A stretch of 64,000 bases of DNA from the NCBI GenBank assembly GCA_900545935.1, contig URAP01000004.1:1-64000 (forward strand), in the 5' to 3' direction. The DNA comes from an uncultured Eubacteriales bacterium (lineage in GTDB: Bacteria; Bacillota; Clostridia; Oscillospirales; CAG-272). Of this stretch, positions 49,770 to 58,845 are shown piece after piece. Made by a program: the position numbers and the translations under genes. The notes under the pieces were generated by a model that saw nothing but the letters and a program-made list of their open reading frames with translations, did no database searches and was not told where the DNA came from. Position 1 is the first letter of the stretch. Every line of letters starts with the position of its first letter.

Positions 49770-52700
49770 ATGAAGAAAACATTCAAAAAAGTGCTTTCGA
49801 CAGTAGTTGCTTCACTGTTTGTACTTCAGTCTGCTGCACTTGCCGCTGTAAGCGTCGGCGCAGTTGATGCAAATGTACTTAAGTATACGCCTACTATCGA
49901 TGGTGTGCTTGACAATGCTTATCTCAACTCGGCTAAGGTCGATCTTGATACAAGCAAAGTCGCAGGTATGGGTACAAGCCCGAATTTAAAGGGTACTGCT
50001 TATTACCTTTGGGATGGCGGCTACCTCTATATGGCAGCAGAGATCACGGGAGATCCTAAGCTTGAAGCTACCGGAAATTCTCCGTGGACCGACAGTGCTG
50101 CTTTCACCTTCTTCAAAAAGGGCGAGGAGCAGGTAGAGGCAGGCAGAATTGTAGTCGAGCCGATGGAGGGTACGTTCCAGTTCAGCAACACGAACGGCAC
50201 CGCATGCGGTAGCAACCTTCCTGCGGTAGGAACCACTGCTAAGATCAGTGATTACAGCAGCGAAGTTGCGTACACCGCAGATACCGTAAAGGGTACATAT
50301 ATCGTTGAGGCAAGGATGAAGTTTGATTCCGCTGCTGCCGGAACTCAGTACAGCATCAACTTCGGTGCGCTTGACGGACAGAATTATGCTGTTATCGGTG
50401 ACTGGGGATGGGCAGGCCCCGTAGGCGGCACGCTTACACTCAGCTCCGAGGAGTATATTGACGCTCCTACGACCGTAGCTAAGTACACACCCGAGCTTGA
50501 CGGCGTTAAGGATAAGGCATACGATGCATCTATCTCTCATGCAGTTGAGGGTGTAACATATAACTTCCTCTATGATGATAGTTATATTTACCTCTATGCA
50601 GAGGGCACGATGACTGTTGACGCTACCTCTTATCTGAACATCACTTTTACCGGTACTCCGGTAAATGCAGGTGTTATAACCAGCGAAGGCATTAACTTTA
50701 TTATTCAGCCTTTCCACAACCCGACCTCCGGTGTTGTAGGTAATGTTCAGACATGGCAGGCCATCGGCGGCGGTCAGGCCAACATGGGCTCTAACCTCGC
50801 AAAAGACGCTTCCGCTGCGACCGAGTTCAAGATCACGGTAGACGGCGGCAAATTTACCGCTGAGGTAAGAGTTGCAAACGCAACCGCACTCGATAAGGTC
50901 GTTGCTTTTGCAAACGGCGTTTACAATGCCGGCACTCTTACCGCCGGTGAGGGCGACTACTGGAAATTCTGGGGCGACGGCTCTGCTCCTAAGTATACCG
51001 CTCTGACCCTCGGTGAGGCTTATAATCCCGGTCATACTCACACCTTCGAGGATGAGTTCACCGTTGATGAGGCTGCTACCTGTCTTAAGGTTGGTTCCAA
51101 GTCCCGTCACTGCGTAGATTTTGATACCTGCGGCGGCAAGACCGACGTTACCGAGATCCCCGTTATCGACCATAATATCGAGAACGGTGTCTGCACTATG
51201 TGCGGTATGCTGCTTATTCAGCGCGGCACACCTACAATCGACGGTGTTGTCGATGCTGCTTATGCTACCACCGGAAGCAATACCGTTAACAGCGGTACCG
51301 TTAAGTTCCTCTGGGACGATAACTATATCTATGCTATCGTAACCACCAAGGAGACTGATGCTAAGGTCACTGTTGAGAGTATCTCCGATCTTTGGGGTCA
51401 TACCATCGGCATGGGCATTGATTTTGCAAGCAGAACCTTAACTCCCGCTTCTGATGATTGGACCTATATTACTCTTAATAATAAGGGTACTTTTGCACAG
51501 AACCTCTATTTGAAAGATAAGCTTGTCGGTGTCGAGGGCGTTGATTATGCTTTCGGCTCAGACGCTGATACAAACATCTTCGAGATAAAGATTGCGACCG
51601 ATACCGCTTTCCTCGATCAGAACGATTATGTTGTCGGATTTGGCTCCGGCGCATGCGACGAGAACCTTTGGAAGTGGAACGGTACTATCTATAACGGCGG
51701 TGATGCTGCAAAGGGCACCGGTCTCAAGACCCTGTTTGCTCATGCGGCAAGCTGTGACAAGGTATTCTCCGCGGATTATACCGTTGTTGTAGCTCCTACC
51801 TGCACCGAGGTCGGTTACAAGGCACGCCTCTGCGCATGCGGCGTTACCACCGACGTTACCACCGTTCCCGCACTCGGACACACTTTCGTTAACGGAAAGT
51901 GCTCTGTCTGCGGCACTATCGAGGTTGCAGTTCCTAATACAAGTGTTCCTTACGTAACTGCTGCAGTTGACGGTGTTAAGGACGCAGCTTACGATTCCGG
52001 TGTTAAGTATTATGTAAACGGTGCTACCGCTTACCTCCTCTACGACAAGGATTACTTCTATGTATACGTTGAGGCTGATGAGGGTGAGAATGTAACCTAC
52101 TTCACTCTCGGTAACCCCGACAAGACCGATACAGTTGGTCCTTTCTGGTCTCACACTGCTTCCGTTAAGTTTGACTTCAATGCTAAGAATGTTACCACCA
52201 AGGGATGGGAGTACGGTGTCTTCAATCAGAACGGACAGTCCACATTTGCGGATAACATTTCCGTAGACGGCGGCGATACTTGCCTTGCAAAGGCAGGAAC
52301 CGATTATGTATTTGCTGACGGCGCTAAGGCTGCCGAGCTTAAGATCCATATCGGCGAGGGCTATGCTACTAACAACTACGCAGGCAGAGCCTATGTAGGC
52401 AGCACTATCTACTCCATCGGTTTCGGAACCGAGACCGACGGTATCAATCTTACGGGTGGCGCACTCCATGCTCAGGTTATTAACGGCAAGTGCACTCCTC
52501 TTACTCTTGCAAGATGTCTTAACGGCTGCACCGCAGCTGAAGCTCGCGTTGTCATCACCGAGCCTACCTGCCACTCTGTCGGTACCTCTGCTGAGGTCTG
52601 CGCAGTCTGCGGCGGCATAATTGAGGGCAGCGAGCAGGAAATCGCTATGACCGAGCACAACTGGGCATACGAGATCGATGTTGCGCCTACCTGCACAACA

Positions 52701-53849
52701 GAGGGCTCCGCTTCCATGAGATCTTGTACAAACGAGGGCTGCTCTGAGGTCCAGGTTGGTGACTATGTTATCCCCGCTAAGGGCCACAGCTACGTATATA
52801 GCTGCGCAGCAAATCAGACACAGAATAGCTTCCGTAAGGGACACATCGGAAAGTGCTCGGTATGCGGCGACGTAACCGAAACAATAGCACATACACCGAA
52901 CGAGCTCGGAATCTGCTCCGAGTGCGGCGGAAATGTAAAGCTTCTCGTAAGCAGCTACTCCGTATCTCTTGCAGACGTACTTAACCTTAACATTAAGGTT
53001 GACACCGCAAACTTTGAGGGCTATGACAGCTTCTTCGTTAAGTTTGTGGAGCACTTCTCTGACGGCAGTGACGATCTTGTAACAACAATATCCAATTATA
53101 CAACAGAGGGTTCGAGATACGTATTCAGCTACGGTGCACCTCCTCAGAGAGCAGTAAACAACATTGACGTATATGTATGCGGTGTTAAGAACGGCGAGAC
53201 CTATACCGGCAGTTACCGTACCTTCAACATCAAGGATTACATCTATCTCCAGCTGAACAAGACCAATGTTGAGACCGCGCTCAAGACCGTTTATGTACAC
53301 CTGCTCGACTACATCACCGAGGCACAGCGTGTTGTAAACTATAATCTTGACAATCTCGCAAATGCAGCACTTACCGATGAGATGACTGCACTCAGACTTC
53401 CTGAAAACAAGGTATATACCAATATCGCAGGAACGACTGTAAACGAGGGCGCATCCGGTGCAACATATAAGTCCAGATCGCTCTACTGCGCAGATGCAGT
53501 ATCCTTCAAGTACAACTTCACTCTTGATAATGCACAGTACACCACCGATAATGTAAAGGTCGTTGTAACCTATAAGGATGACGGCGTTGTAATGGCAGAG
53601 TATACCGGCAATCAGATCACATATGACGAGACAACCGGCAGATATACAGTGGTCGTAGGTCTTATCGCTCAGAACATGAGCAAGGCATTCGAACTCAACG
53701 TATACACTCTCGACGGAACCCTTATCACCGGTAAGACCCTGACCAACTCCATCGAGTCTCAGGTAGCTACCAATAAGGATACCACCATCACTGCAATGCT
53801 CGATGCTATGATGCAGTACGGCAGAGCAGCTGCTAAGCTTGTCGGCTGA
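49770..53849 (+). CDS. Giant secreted protein with four CBM9-like domains and Cys-rich repeats
   Basis: 1,359 residues from the ATG at 49770 (TAGGAGAAG upstream). A signal peptide of about 30 residues (VVASLFVLQSAALAAVSVGA) is followed by four CBM9/DOMON-like domains. Each opens with a T-x-D-G-V-x-D-x-A-Y motif (about residues 36, 240, 486, 725) and has a Y-L-W/Y-D-x-x-Y-x-Y strand. Between and after them lie Cys-rich repeats of the form ATC...VG...C..CG...IP..GH. The last ~355 residues are a module shared exactly with the next gene. It is likely an extracellular, glycan-associated protein. No LPXTG or SLH anchor is seen. Confidence 0.8.
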   Translation: MKKTFKKVLSTVVASLFVLQSAALAAVSVGAVDANVLKYTPTIDGVLDNAYLNSAKVDLDTSKVAGMGTSPNLKGTAYYLWDGGYLYMAAEITGDPKLEATGNSPWTDSAAFTFFKKGEEQVEAGRIVVEPMEGTFQFSNTNGTACGSNLPAVGTTAKISDYSSEVAYTADTVKGTYIVEARMKFDSAAAGTQYSINFGALDGQNYAVIGDWGWAGPVGGTLTLSSEEYIDAPTTVAKYTPELDGVKDKAYDASISHAVEGVTYNFLYDDSYIYLYAEGTMTVDATSYLNITFTGTPVNAGVITSEGINFIIQPFHNPTSGVVGNVQTWQAIGGGQANMGSNLAKDASAATEFKITVDGGKFTAEVRVANATALDKVVAFANGVYNAGTLTAGEGDYWKFWGDGSAPKYTALTLGEAYNPGHTHTFEDEFTVDEAATCLKVGSKSRHCVDFDTCGGKTDVTEIPVIDHNIENGVCTMCGMLLIQRGTPTIDGVVDAAYATTGSNTVNSGTVKFLWDDNYIYAIVTTKETDAKVTVESISDLWGHTIGMGIDFASRTLTPASDDWTYITLNNKGTFAQNLYLKDKLVGVEGVDYAFGSDADTNIFEIKIATDTAFLDQNDYVVGFGSGACDENLWKWNGTIYNGGDAAKGTGLKTLFAHAASCDKVFSADYTVVVAPTCTEVGYKARLCACGVTTDVTTVPALGHTFVNGKCSVCGTIEVAVPNTSVPYVTAAVDGVKDAAYDSGVKYYVNGATAYLLYDKDYFYVYVEADEGENVTYFTLGNPDKTDTVGPFWSHTASVKFDFNAKNVTTKGWEYGVFNQNGQSTFADNISVDGGDTCLAKAGTDYVFADGAKAAELKIHIGEGYATNNYAGRAYVGSTIYSIGFGTETDGINLTGGALHAQVINGKCTPLTLARCLNGCTAAEARVVITEPTCHSVGTSAEVCAVCGGIIEGSEQEIAMTEHNWAYEIDVAPTCTTEGSASMRSCTNEGCSEVQVGDYVIPAKGHSYVYSCAANQTQNSFRKGHIGKCSVCGDVTETIAHTPNELGICSECGGNVKLLVSSYSVSLADVLNLNIKVDTANFEGYDSFFVKFVEHFSDGSDDLVTTISNYTTEGSRYVFSYGAPPQRAVNNIDVYVCGVKNGETYTGSYRTFNIKDYIYLQLNKTNVETALKTVYVHLLDYITEAQRVVNYNLDNLANAALTDEMTALRLPENKVYTNIAGTTVNEGASGATYKSRSLYCADAVSFKYNFTLDNAQYTTDNVKVVVTYKDDGVVMAEYTGNQITYDETTGRYTVVVGLIAQNMSKAFELNVYTLDGTLITGKTLTNSIESQVATNKDTTITAMLDAMMQYGRAAAKLVG

Positions 53850-53874
53850 TTCTCTATTCGATAGGACTAACCGA
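52785..53874 (+). repeat. 1,090-bp direct repeat, copy 1
   Basis: Appears identical to 57318-58407, offset 4,533 bp, covering the C-terminal module, the stop codon and 25 bp beyond. Mismatches begin at 53875 and 53883. Confidence 0.9.
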
Positions 53875-53881
53875 ATAACCT

Positions 53882-53917
53882 CCGCAGCCCGCGATTCGTC
53901 GCGGGCTGCATTTTTTA
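53882..53917 (+). terminator. Terminator after the first giant secreted protein
   Basis: GCAGCCCGCGA / TCGCGGGCTGC with a TTCG loop and a T6 tail. It begins exactly where homology to the second copy ends. Confidence 0.95.
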
Positions 53918-53959
53918 TGCAAAGTAACACATTTGACGCAGCATATAAATCTAATACTA

Positions 53960-53987
53960 TTGACTTTACAGATAAATGTGCTATAAT
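53960..53987 (+). promoter_or_regulatory. Promoter of the second giant secreted protein
   Basis: TTGACT 53960-53965, 16-bp spacer, TATAAT 53982-53987. Confidence 0.75.
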
Positions 53988-54047
53988 TGACATATAGAAT
54001 TATATCTGTTGCAAAGAAAATACAATAATGAAAAGGTTGGTCACGAC

Positions 54048-57000
54048 ATGAAAACAAAAGCGTGTAGCAGAGCCGCAGCGTGGTTTCTTTCGGTAGCGAC
54101 CCTTATATCCGCGTCGGCGCTTTCATTTACCGTATCTGTAAGTGCGGCGGGCAAGGTCGCCGATACCTCCCCGAAAACATCAAAGACTCTTTATAACGGT
54201 GTCAGCTACGATTATTACGAGCTTCCGTCAAGCTCAAAATACGGCGCCAAGGATTTCAGCGTTGTTGAATTTGATCTTGCGCAAAGCGATCTTTATCTCG
54301 ATGTAGTTTCGGCAGGCTCATATTCAAATCAGCTTGCACCAACATCGAAAATTCTTTCAAATTTTAATAAGAATAATACCGAGGGCAAAACTGCGATTGC
54401 CGCAATAAACGGCGATTTGTGGATGGTTAATTATTGCCATTCGAGAACCTCCAATATTACCTATGGCGGTGTTCAATACGGACCGGTCGTAAAAAAGACA
54501 CTCACGCTCCCTCGCGGGTTTAATGTCAGCGACGGTGAGATAATCTCTTCGGCATGTATACCGGAGGAAACGCCGTACGAGAGTGATTTCTATACCTTCG
54601 GAATTACAGATGACTATGTGCCGTTTATGTGCAATCCCGGAACCGGCATTACGGTCACGAATACGACCCGCAATGCTAAGTTCTATACCGAGGCGCTCAA
54701 CCGTCTGCCTGTCGAGGATGCGACGGTAGTCTATACCGATAAGGGCTGCCTGAATAACTATGCGCTCGATGATGCCTATGAGGTGGTCGTCGATGTTCCG
54801 TATGACTACAAGGTTGCGCACGGCTGCAGCATAACCGGTACGGTCAGCGGCATATACGGGCCGAGCAGCAGCGGTAATCCGACAATGCAGGCGAACCGTA
54901 TAATTCTTACGGCGCGCGGCAGTACACAGATCGCGCAGCTCTCCTCCTACAAGGTCGGAGACAGCGTTACGATATCGGTCAATACCTATGATAAATGGGG
55001 TCATTATACAGACCTGCTGCATCGCATATCAGAGGGTGTCGGCGGACATATACCGCTTGTTATTGATGGTGAGTATTGCGACGAACTGTGTGCGGGGCTT
55101 ACGAATCTTTATGCGACCTCGATAATCGGCTATACTTCTACCGGCAGCATCAAGCTGCTTACGCTCGACAGTGTGTCAAGTAGCTCCTCATCCAAGTATT
55201 TTCGTATAGCAGATATGCCCGCACTTTGCCGAGAACTTGATATCGTAAATGCCTTCTTACTTGATGGCGGCGGATCTGCGACGATGGTGACGCTTGACAG
55301 CGGCTCCTATAAGCTGCAGGGTACACCGAGCGACGGCAGCGAGCGTTCTGTTATCAATGCTATAATTCTCTCGCACGGTCCCGAAAAGGCAGCGCAGGGC
55401 AGCTTTATACCTGTGCCGAACTATAACGATAATCTTTCGGAGCTGCGCTTTACCTCCTCCGATTCGATGAAGTATTTTCTTCAGCGATCTTCCCTCAAGG
55501 CAGAAAAGCTCGTCAGCCTCGGTTACAGTGATACGGAAAAGGCACTTGAGATAACCACAGTGACTGATAACGATCCGTATTTTTACATCAATTATTCAAA
55601 GAGCACTGTCAAGCTCTCGGCTGATAATTATAAGTATGCCGTAATGACATACAAGAATCCTACGACAAATTCCGATAAGGCCGCAAGGGCGAGCTTGTTC
55701 CCATGTGCCGGCAGCCAGACCCTGGCATCGCCGACCTGCTCCGTGACCTTTGATCTCGAACGCAGTAATTCTTATTGCAGTAAGGTCATAGATTTGTCCT
55801 CGCTCAGCGCATGGACCGGAACGATAAACGCTATGCGGTGGGACTTCTTTGATGAAGCGAGCGTCGGCGATAAGCTGTATGTTAAATCTCTTATTCTCTG
55901 TAAGACTGAGGCAGAGGCTGCCGCTGTTGCCGAGAGTGAGAAGAACAGAGCGGAGATCAGTTTCGGCTCGGAAAAGATGCTCCGTCATACACCTAAAATA
56001 GACGGCAGGCTTGATGATGCCTACCTTGCTTCGTGCGGCGTGGTGCTTGATACCACCGTGATCAAAAATGCCGTTACCGGCAAGCCGGTTTCCGATACCG
56101 TTCGCAGCAAGTATGCCGGCGACCTTTGGGCATATGCATACTACCTCTATGATTCAAATTATATTTATGCTTATGTTACCGTTCATGATACTACCTTGAC
56201 TCCCGCCTCCGGTGTAACCGCATCTAACGCCGCGCGAAACAATAATGTTTATCTTTCGGTATGGAACGGAGCGACATGGCCCGGAAGCTCTGCTGAGATA
56301 CTGCTGAATGCGACCAACGGATATGCCTTTGTTTCCGGTTCTGCGGGCGGCTTCGGATCGAACTTTGCTGCCGCATACGGAACCGAAACGCCGTCTACCG
56401 AATACGCATATTCGCTGAATTCGGACGGCAGCGGCTATGTTATCGAGGCGCGCATATATGCTCCCGGCTATAATACCGGTGATAGCGTTTCGATAGCTCT
56501 CGGAGCAAATGATCTTGTTACGAGCAGCTTGAATTTCTGGCGCTTCGGAAATGTATATTCTTACGATAAGGATGCGTCATTTGATGCGACCGTAACTCTC
56601 GGCGACTATTACGAGTCACACACTCATACATGGGAGAGCGATTATACCGTTGATACTCCCGCGACCTGCACCTCGGTAGGCAGCAAGAGCATCCATTGCA
56701 GCGGCTGCGGCGAGATAAAGCCCGGCTCTGCCGTTTCGATCCCGATGCTGTCGCACAGCTATGTCCTCTCTTCCTCTGTTGCGCCGACCTGTGTCAACAG
56801 CGGAACAGAAACCTATATATGCTCCGTATGCGGAAAAAATGATGTCAGGAGCATTCCGGCGCTCGGTCATAGCTATAATGCCGACGGCATATGTGAGCGC
56901 TGCGGTTACAGTGAAAAGCCAATTGTTAAGTCCTTCACAGAGTCCGGTGCGCTAAAACCGGGCGATACCGTGATCTTTACACTCTCTCTTGACGGTTGTG

Positions 57001-58382
57001 CATCGCTCAAATCGCTCCGTGTCATTCCTAAATTCGACAGCTCTGTTTTTGAGATCGTTTCAATGCGTTGGCTTATTACCGGAACATCTATATCCGATGT
57101 CTCGGATGCGTACGCCGTTGCCGCTTATGCGACAGAGACCTCCGGTGTCGGCGGCGATATCTTTGAGTGTGAATTGAGAGTAAAGGATAATGCTGCTGCC
57201 GGCGAACATTCGGTTGGCTTTGACGTTATGATAAAGAGCAAGGCGACCGGAACCGAGACGGCACTGAATATCGTTCAGCCCGAGGATTGGACTGTGACTG
57301 TTGAACCCGCGCATGTTCACAGCTACGTATATAGCTGCGCAGCAAATCAGACACAGAATAGCTTCCGTAAGGGACACATCGGAAAGTGCTCGGTATGCGG
57401 CGACGTAACCGAAACAATAGCACATACACCGAACGAGCTCGGAATCTGCTCCGAGTGCGGCGGAAATGTAAAGCTTCTCGTAAGCAGCTACTCCGTATCT
57501 CTTGCAGACGTACTTAACCTTAACATTAAGGTTGACACCGCAAACTTTGAGGGCTATGACAGCTTCTTCGTTAAGTTTGTGGAGCACTTCTCTGACGGCA
57601 GTGACGATCTTGTAACAACAATATCCAATTATACAACAGAGGGTTCGAGATACGTATTCAGCTACGGTGCACCTCCTCAGAGAGCAGTAAACAACATTGA
57701 CGTATATGTATGCGGTGTTAAGAACGGCGAGACCTATACCGGCAGTTACCGTACCTTCAACATCAAGGATTACATCTATCTCCAGCTGAACAAGACCAAT
57801 GTTGAGACCGCGCTCAAGACCGTTTATGTACACCTGCTCGACTACATCACCGAGGCACAGCGTGTTGTAAACTATAATCTTGACAATCTCGCAAATGCAG
57901 CACTTACCGATGAGATGACTGCACTCAGACTTCCTGAAAACAAGGTATATACCAATATCGCAGGAACGACTGTAAACGAGGGCGCATCCGGTGCAACATA
58001 TAAGTCCAGATCGCTCTACTGCGCAGATGCAGTATCCTTCAAGTACAACTTCACTCTTGATAATGCACAGTACACCACCGATAATGTAAAGGTCGTTGTA
58101 ACCTATAAGGATGACGGCGTTGTAATGGCAGAGTATACCGGCAATCAGATCACATATGACGAGACAACCGGCAGATATACAGTGGTCGTAGGTCTTATCG
58201 CTCAGAACATGAGCAAGGCATTCGAACTCAACGTATACACTCTCGACGGAACCCTTATCACCGGTAAGACCCTGACCAACTCCATCGAGTCTCAGGTAGC
58301 TACCAATAAGGATACCACCATCACTGCAATGCTCGATGCTATGATGCAGTACGGCAGAGCAGCTGCTAAGCTTGTCGGCTGA
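54048..58382 (+). CDS. Giant secreted phosphodiester-glycosidase-like (NAGPA) protein with CBM9-like and cohesin-like domains
   Basis: 1,444 residues from the ATG at 54048. After a signal peptide (FLSVATLISASALSFTVSVS) comes an NAGPA/DUF2233-type phosphodiester glycosidase domain (about 45-450) with AIAAINGDLW and AFLLDGGGSATMV. An unrecognised beta domain (about 470-640) and a CBM9-like domain (from TPKIDGRLDDAY near 645) follow. Next are Cys-rich repeats (CTSVGSKSIHCSGCG), a cohesin-like domain (about 970-1085) and the shared C-terminal module. It could cleave glycosyl phosphodiester linkages of wall or host glycans. Cohesin-like modules can dock enzymes, but no dockerin is seen here. Confidence 0.78.
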   Translation: MKTKACSRAAAWFLSVATLISASALSFTVSVSAAGKVADTSPKTSKTLYNGVSYDYYELPSSSKYGAKDFSVVEFDLAQSDLYLDVVSAGSYSNQLAPTSKILSNFNKNNTEGKTAIAAINGDLWMVNYCHSRTSNITYGGVQYGPVVKKTLTLPRGFNVSDGEIISSACIPEETPYESDFYTFGITDDYVPFMCNPGTGITVTNTTRNAKFYTEALNRLPVEDATVVYTDKGCLNNYALDDAYEVVVDVPYDYKVAHGCSITGTVSGIYGPSSSGNPTMQANRIILTARGSTQIAQLSSYKVGDSVTISVNTYDKWGHYTDLLHRISEGVGGHIPLVIDGEYCDELCAGLTNLYATSIIGYTSTGSIKLLTLDSVSSSSSSKYFRIADMPALCRELDIVNAFLLDGGGSATMVTLDSGSYKLQGTPSDGSERSVINAIILSHGPEKAAQGSFIPVPNYNDNLSELRFTSSDSMKYFLQRSSLKAEKLVSLGYSDTEKALEITTVTDNDPYFYINYSKSTVKLSADNYKYAVMTYKNPTTNSDKAARASLFPCAGSQTLASPTCSVTFDLERSNSYCSKVIDLSSLSAWTGTINAMRWDFFDEASVGDKLYVKSLILCKTEAEAAAVAESEKNRAEISFGSEKMLRHTPKIDGRLDDAYLASCGVVLDTTVIKNAVTGKPVSDTVRSKYAGDLWAYAYYLYDSNYIYAYVTVHDTTLTPASGVTASNAARNNNVYLSVWNGATWPGSSAEILLNATNGYAFVSGSAGGFGSNFAAAYGTETPSTEYAYSLNSDGSGYVIEARIYAPGYNTGDSVSIALGANDLVTSSLNFWRFGNVYSYDKDASFDATVTLGDYYESHTHTWESDYTVDTPATCTSVGSKSIHCSGCGEIKPGSAVSIPMLSHSYVLSSSVAPTCVNSGTETYICSVCGKNDVRSIPALGHSYNADGICERCGYSEKPIVKSFTESGALKPGDTVIFTLSLDGCASLKSLRVIPKFDSSVFEIVSMRWLITGTSISDVSDAYAVAAYATETSGVGGDIFECELRVKDNAAAGEHSVGFDVMIKSKATGTETALNIVQPEDWTVTVEPAHVHSYVYSCAANQTQNSFRKGHIGKCSVCGDVTETIAHTPNELGICSECGGNVKLLVSSYSVSLADVLNLNIKVDTANFEGYDSFFVKFVEHFSDGSDDLVTTISNYTTEGSRYVFSYGAPPQRAVNNIDVYVCGVKNGETYTGSYRTFNIKDYIYLQLNKTNVETALKTVYVHLLDYITEAQRVVNYNLDNLANAALTDEMTALRLPENKVYTNIAGTTVNEGASGATYKSRSLYCADAVSFKYNFTLDNAQYTTDNVKVVVTYKDDGVVMAEYTGNQITYDETTGRYTVVVGLIAQNMSKAFELNVYTLDGTLITGKTLTNSIESQVATNKDTTITAMLDAMMQYGRAAAKLVG

Positions 58383-58407
58383 TTCTCTATTCGATAGGAC
58401 TAACCGA
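57318..58407 (+). repeat. 1,090-bp direct repeat, copy 2
   Basis: Appears identical to 52785-53874, including synonymous positions as far as I compared. The terminator following copy 1 is not repeated here. Confidence 0.9.
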
Positions 58408-58633
58408 GTAACCTCGGAGATGACAAAAAGTTAGAACCGAAAAAGTGAAGAAGAGCTCATCCTGCTTCGGTATGTCCGAGCAACAAAGAAAAGAGGACGA
58501 GATACTATCGGATTTCTCTTATAGAATGAAATTCACTTTTTCTGCAGATGATCCTGTCGTCCGGGGCGAGCTTGTACGTCTGATATGGTAAAACTACATG
58601 CATTGAACATATTTACCTGTTCTCGAGTGATCA
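58383..58633 (+). other. Intergenic segment with a 39-codon ORF and inverted repeat
   Basis: An open frame at 58472-58591 (MSEQQRKEDEILSDFSYRMK then FTFSADDPVVRGELVRLIW) has no clear ribosome-binding site and reads like a gene fragment. GAAAAAGTGAA near 58438 and TTCACTTTTTC near 58532 form an inverted repeat that could belong to a decayed small mobile element. Confidence 0.35.
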
Positions 58634-58672
58634 GGGACTGTTAAAAAACTTGTTTTTTAACAGTCCCTTTTA
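58634..58672 (+). terminator. Hairpin terminator GGGACTGTTAAAAAAC / GTTTTTTAACAGTCCC
   Basis: A near-perfect stem with a T4 tail. It is homologous to the hairpin at 13025-13055, with a compensatory T-A for C-G pair. Confidence 0.8.
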
Positions 58673-58762
58673 TATTTGCCTGCGTATATTCCGTAATTCT
58701 CGTGCTTTTCTTCAACCGTAACGACGCGCTGCTTCTGCCATTTGTGATCGTAGTTTTATTAA

Positions 58763-58812
58763 CAAAAAACGTCTCCCCGCAGGTCTACTTGACCATGCGG
58801 GGAGACGAAAAA
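58763..58812 (-). terminator. Terminator after uraA
   Basis: On the minus strand, CGTCTCCCCGCA / TGCGGGGAGACG followed by T6. Confidence 0.9.
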
Positions 58813-58845
58813 CGAATGTATTTACAAGACTTAATATTTGGGATA

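Noticed and set aside
51558..53993. 811-codon minus-strand frame opposite the first secreted protein
   Set aside because: Antisense to a gene with signal peptide, promoter and clear domains; the Cys/Ser/Val-rich translation has no domain and reappears opposite the duplicated module, as expected for a shadow.
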